A stretch of 9,436 nucleotides of DNA. Source: Candidatus Hydrothermota bacterium. Its GTDB lineage: Bacteria; Hydrothermota; Hydrothermia; UBA1063. Where the stretch lies: contig QNDO01000052.1 of assembly GCA_003644895.1 (NCBI GenBank), forward strand, positions 1 through 9,436, given 5' to 3'. The translations under genes were made by a program, and so were the position numbers. This document shows positions 6,616 to 9,436 of this stretch, piece by piece (positions within the stretch are counted from its first letter, which is position 1; the number at the start of each line of letters is the position of its first letter). The notes below the pieces were generated by a model that saw nothing but the letters and a program-made list of their open reading frames with translations, was not told the DNA's origin and ran no database searches.

Positions 6616-8471
6616 TCTGTAGTTCCCAGTATTACAAACTCCACCCTTCTATTCTGGGCTCTTCCCTCTGGAGTATTGTTGGGTGCTATTGGTCTATATT
6701 CACCGTATCCCCTTGCTATGAGCCTGAGAGGATCTATTCCATGAACCTGAACGAGATAATTCTTGACTGCTTCTGCCCTTCTCTGTGACAATTCCAGATT
6801 ATACTCTTCTGACCCAACATTGTCAGTATGTCCCTGAATTTCTACTATAATATTGGGGTTTTCTTTAAGCATTTTTGCAATGGAATCAAGAACTGCAAAG
6901 GATTGCGGTTTTATTGTAGCCTTACCCAGATCAAAATAAATATTGCGGAATATCAGCCTCATGCCTTTTTTCAGAAGGGAGAAGTTTTCAATCTTGCTTT
7001 CGCCTCTTTCAATTACCACTGGCCGAGCCTGAGGTATATATCCTTCAGCCTCTACCTTAAGGGCATAGGTTCCCTCGGGAAGATCTATCTTAAATATACC
7101 AGTAGCTGAATCAGTATATACAGGTTTTATGTTAGAACCAACAAAGCTTATTTTCGCATAAAGTGGTCTTCCTGTGCTTTTTTCCTGAACTTTTCCGGTT
7201 AATGTTCCTTTCGGTATTTTCTTGGTTATAACCTTAAACAATGCAAAATCACGAACGGTGGTTTCCTTTTCTCTCACCGCTACAGTGGCGCCCTGTTCTC
7301 TATATCCAGGTGCAGTGACTTTGATAACAAATATCCCTTCGGGTATATCCTTAATCCGGTATTCTCCTGTGATACTGTCGGAAACAGTCTCTACATAAGT
7401 TGTATCTATCTTTACAGATACCCTGGCAAATACTGGAGCACCGGTCCTCTTATCAAATATCCTTCCAGCTATCTCTCCAGTTTTCATAACCGGAATCTGG
7501 ATCTCTTCTTTTTTCTCGGGCTGGGTATATCCCAGTGAAAGATAAACACCAAAATTCGGAGTCCATTCAGGAAAATCAGTTGCAACTCGTCTAGTGCTGA
7601 AAGTTCCAATGGTAGTATTAATTCCCAGTGTAAATTTGACTCCACTTGATGAAGCAAAACTAAGCCCCCCTTCTATAAAATTAAATCCTTGACCGAATCT
7701 ATATACACCACCCTCTTTTTTGTCATGCAGGTAATATCTTCCATAAAAGGCAATATAAGGTTGGACACTTCCGGGGATAATTTCAGTGGCAGCGCCATAG
7801 GAAACGTAATCGGACTCACCACCAAAACGGGATGTTGTGTAGCCAATATTAAAATGTATGCCAACTCTCTCATCAGGTATTACACTGAAAAGAAGTTTCA
7901 GCCCACCATAAACATTTTTACTGCTTAACCTCCGGAAATACCCCCCTGTATACTGACGGGGTGATGAAGATGCATCCTTCACAATACCAAATGTATCTTC
8001 CCCCAATGGAACTCCTAGAAAGGGAGATGTTCCCAGATACAAGCTATTCCCTAGAGGTTGAGAAAATTTTCCAGAGATAATAAAATCTCCAAAACCCAAA
8101 CTTATTCTGTTGGCCTGATGATCATTAGGATCTGGATAATTTACAGGTGATATTACACTCACGATACTATCATTCCTATCCTCTCCATCGCCCTGAAATT
8201 TTATTGTAAAAGAAAATGCAAAATGCTTACTAACAGAATAAAGAAATCCAAGGGAAAGAGCTCCCGCCGCCTGCTTATCCTGCAGGGTTATGGTGTCTCC
8301 TGCTGCATTAATGCCCGTAACATCAAGTTGCCTGTAGAGAAGATCACGACTGAGTATATTCAATTCCAGGGTTTTGGGTTTCCTGATCTTCGCAGAGGTT
8401 ACTTTGCTCACACCTCCCAGATTTTCGGTATTAAATAATGAAAAAAGAATTATAATAAATGTATTTAACAT
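6606..8471 (-). CDS. OmpA-family outer-membrane protein with two carboxypeptidase-regulatory-like repeats
   Basis: A 621-residue envelope protein in three parts. After a short hydrophobic export segment (2-13), residues about 35-318 are rich in alternating, Gly/aromatic beta-strands typical of an outer-membrane barrel. Two tandem carboxypeptidase-regulatory-like (transthyretin-fold) repeats follow at about 332-412 and 422-500, each with a GxxxG(R/K)V-like start, SxTG(E/I)(Y/F) in the middle and PEG(I/T)(F/Y).(I/L)KV..(P/E)GY. The C-terminal OmpA domain (505-616) has FDLGKATIKPQS, GHTDNVGSEEYN and LSQRRAEAV; D550 and R565 match the spacing of the peptidoglycan diaminopimelate-binding pair of OmpA. 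It likely ties the outer membrane to peptidoglycan. The start has AAGGAGGT (8483-8476) 4 nt upstream and its own promoter, so it appears monocistronic. The signal has no basic residue before its hydrophobic core, which is unusual. Confidence 0.9.
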   Translation of the reverse strand: MLNTFIIILFSLFNTENLGGVSKVTSAKIRKPKTLELNILSRDLLYRQLDVTGINAAGDTITLQDKQAAGALSLGFLYSVSKHFAFSFTIKFQGDGEDRNDSIVSVISPVNYPDPNDHQANRISLGFGDFIISGKFSQPLGNSLYLGTSPFLGVPLGEDTFGIVKDASSSPRQYTGGYFRRLSSKNVYGGLKLLFSVIPDERVGIHFNIGYTTSRFGGESDYVSYGAATEIIPGSVQPYIAFYGRYYLHDKKEGGVYRFGQGFNFIEGGLSFASSSGVKFTLGINTTIGTFSTRRVATDFPEWTPNFGVYLSLGYTQPEKKEEIQIPVMKTGEIAGRIFDKRTGAPVFARVSVKIDTTYVETVSDSITGEYRIKDIPEGIFVIKVTAPGYREQGATVAVREKETTVRDFALFKVITKKIPKGTLTGKVQEKSTGRPLYAKISFVGSNIKPVYTDSATGIFKIDLPEGTYALKVEAEGYIPQARPVVIERGESKIENFSLLKKGMRLIFRNIYFDLGKATIKPQSFAVLDSIAKMLKENPNIIVEIQGHTDNVGSEEYNLELSQRRAEAVKNYLVQVHGIDPLRLIARGYGEYRPIAPNNTPEGRAQNRRVEFVILGTTEEQ

Positions 8472-8475
8472 CTTG

Positions 8476-8483
8476 ACCTCCTT
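8476..8483 (-). promoter_or_regulatory. Strong Shine-Dalgarno site of the OmpA-family gene
   Basis: AAGGAGGT on the minus strand lies 4 nt before ATG 8471-8469. It fixes the start of the OmpA-family protein and suggests high translation, as expected for an abundant envelope protein. Confidence 0.85.
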
Positions 8484-8501
8484 TTTGTTAGAATCTTGTT
8501 T

Positions 8502-8530
8502 ATACTAATGGAAACAAAAGAAACAGTCAA
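8502..8530 (-). promoter_or_regulatory. Sigma70-like promoter of the OmpA-family gene
   Basis: TTGACT (8530-8525) and TAGTAT (8507-8502) on the minus strand are 17 bp apart; an alternative TATAAA overlaps at 20 bp spacing. The expected start is near 8495, giving a leader of about 24 nt that contains the Shine-Dalgarno site. The -35 is good and the -10 matches at four of six positions. Confidence 0.5.
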
Positions 8531-8670
8531 TTACTTTGCACCCATCGGAGAAAGTCCTGTGATTAAGGCATTATGAACATTTAGAACCTAAAAGAGACTG
8601 AAATCCAGCTCATCGCCTTTATTGCAAATTATTTTAGTATCACCATGTAGGCCCTATTACAAAGCACATA
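8531..8670. other. Intergenic stretch with no recognised gene
   Basis: Between the OmpA-family promoter and the T9SS-domain relic I see no tRNA, no open frame beyond about ten codons with a ribosome site, no tandem repeat and no intrinsic terminator with a U-run. A segment near 8584-8604 (ccta aaagagactg aaat) looks a little like a CRISPR repeat end but occurs once only. The stretch is probably 3' untranslated or decayed sequence from the upstream surface-protein locus. Confidence 0.5.
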
Positions 8671-8748
8671 CTACCTCACCAGGCTTATTTTTCTCACCTT
8701 CCTGTATTTGCCGGCCTCCATTTCAAGGAAATAAATTACCACGTGAAA
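8671..8748 (-). pseudogene. Relic C-terminal end of a T9SS sorting domain
   Basis: On the minus strand, the frame ending at TAG 8673-8671 reads ...VIYFLEMEAGKYRKVRKISLVR, very close to the end of type A Por-secretion/T9SS sorting domains, which typically finish GVYFxxLxAGxxxxxRKxxLxR/K. The intact domain of the neighbouring gene ends in the comparable GVYFVEVKDRKEYIYRSKFVKF. Only about 25 codons survive: upstream the frame is blocked by a TAA and carries a lysine-rich stretch that does not fit the domain. The internal ATG (8721-8719) has no Shine-Dalgarno site. I read it as the tail of a lost or rearranged surface-protein gene. An alternative is chance similarity in a short frame. Confidence 0.5.
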
Positions 8749-8788
8749 GTTTCTTTTTCCTTTTGCTTGTATTTTTTATTCTAAATAC

Positions 8789-9436
8789 TTACCTCCCAAA
8801 TTTTACAAACTTACTCCTGTAAATATACTCCTTCCTATCCTTAACCTCCACAAAATATACACCATTCCTTAAACCTCTTAGGTTTAGCAAAATTTTACCA
8901 TTGTTTACCCTAATACTGCTTTTTTTCACCATCCTTCCCATAACATCATAAACGAATAAATCAATCCTTCTACCTTTATATATCTCAGGAAATACAAGCG
9001 GTAAATCTTCTCCTGTTACCAACCAAGAAATGTGTATTTTATCTTTACTCTTGTAAACTAACTCATCCACTCCTACCGAATAAACTTCCCCTATAACCAC
9101 CCCAATATTCGGCTTGAAAAGTATGTATATATAAGGATGATCACCTACAAGAGCAGTAATTGGATATGGAAAACTATAATAAGCTGCCATGCTTATATTG
9201 AAAGGATCTCTCACATCAAGTAAGGCAACACACCGAACGATTTCAGAGTCTTCTTGGTAATAATAATTATCTATTAAAATATAAGGGTGTATATACTCTT
9301 TTATTATTCCCGAAATATACCGGAAGTATGTCACCGGCTGTATATTGTCAACATCAAAAATATTCAACACAATGTCAGTAGTAGCATTGAGATACAAAAG
9401 TGTATCATAAACCACCAAGCCACGACTATATTGCAC
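8789..9436 (-). CDS. Surface protein with LVIVD-like repeats and a T9SS C-terminal sorting domain, 3' part
   Basis: The last 215 codons of a longer gene; the frame is open to the right edge and the GTG there is most likely an internal valine. Residues 5-110 look like LVIVD-type beta-propeller repeats: GLVVYDTLLYLNAT, LNIFDVDNIQPVTYF and VALLDVRDPFNISMAAYYSF alternate with PYI/YIY strand starts. Residues about 136-215 form a type A T9SS (Por) sorting domain: DLFVYDVMGRMVKKS, a glycine turn, LNLRGLRNGVYFVEV and a basic C-terminal tail. Such domains guide export through the type IX system of FCB-type bacteria and are usually cleaved on arrival at the surface. Base composition is strikingly AT-rich: 14 G/C of 60 at 9241-9300 against 33 of 60 at 3001-3060 in ileS. 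Ligand or role is unknown. No intrinsic terminator follows the stop. Confidence 0.8.
   Translation of the reverse strand: MQYSRGLVVYDTLLYLNATTDIVLNIFDVDNIQPVTYFRYISGIIKEYIHPYILIDNYYYQEDSEIVRCVALLDVRDPFNISMAAYYSFPYPITALVGDHPYIYILFKPNIGVVIGEVYSVGVDELVYKSKDKIHISWLVTGEDLPLVFPEIYKGRRIDLFVYDVMGRMVKKSSIRVNNGKILLNLRGLRNGVYFVEVKDRKEYIYRSKFVKFGR

Noticed and set aside
8584..8604. CRISPR-repeat-like segment ending actgaaat
   Set aside because: Only one copy is present, with no spacers or cas genes in the window.
8622..8822. 66-codon plus-strand frame in the intergenic region
   Set aside because: It starts at TTG without a ribosome site, runs antisense over the sorting-domain relic and into the surface-protein gene, and has no family similarity.

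Overview
This window (9,436 bases) looks like a piece of a didermal bacterial chromosome, probably from a poorly cultured lineage near the FCB group (WOR-3/Stahlbacteria-like or a similar candidate phylum). The assignment rests on family content: two GWxTD-type secreted proteins, a surface protein with LVIVD-like repeats and a Type IX secretion (T9SS) C-terminal sorting domain, an OmpA-family protein carrying carboxypeptidase-regulatory-like repeats, and a bacterial-type IleRS. The K/E/I-rich proteins and AGA/AGG-biased Arg codons would also fit an anaerobe or moderate thermophile. This is inference; no rRNA or other phylogenetic marker gene apart from ileS is present.

Layout: (1) 1-4758, minus strand, is a tightly packed operon: ileS > yceD (DUF177) > GWxTD protein > a second secreted GWxTD-like protein that runs off the left edge. 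Junctions are a 4-nt ATGA overlap, a 1-nt gap, and a 56-nt out-of-frame overlap. (2) 4759-5032 is a divergent promoter region: two tandem sigma70-like promoters face ileS, and one promoter faces right and sits so close to its gene that the transcript is probably leaderless. (3) 5033-6605, plus strand, is a two-gene unit: a lipoprotein of unknown function and a complete Na+/Ca2+ exchanger-family antiporter, 1 nt apart. (4) 6606-8471, minus strand, is a three-part OmpA-family protein that converges on the exchanger with no base between the two stop codons; a perfect 8-bp inverted repeat is centred on that junction. (5) 8472-8788 is intergenic: the OmpA gene's promoter and strong RBS, plus what looks like the relic tail of another T9SS sorting domain. 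(6) 8789-9436, minus strand, is the 3' part of a surface protein with LVIVD-like repeats and an intact T9SS sorting domain; it is clearly more AT-rich than the ileS region.

The genes combine housekeeping (isoleucine charging, 23S rRNA/50S-linked YceD) with cell-envelope functions (outer-membrane anchoring to peptidoglycan, lipoprotein, ion exchange, T9SS-exported surface protein). I see no defence system, CRISPR array, tRNA/rRNA gene or insertion sequence. The best leads are the T9SS-domain relic, the apparently leaderless lipoprotein transcript, the hairpin across abutting convergent stops, the overlapping GWxTD pair tied to ileS-yceD, and the altered KMSKS loop of IleRS. None of these is a clear-cut new system.
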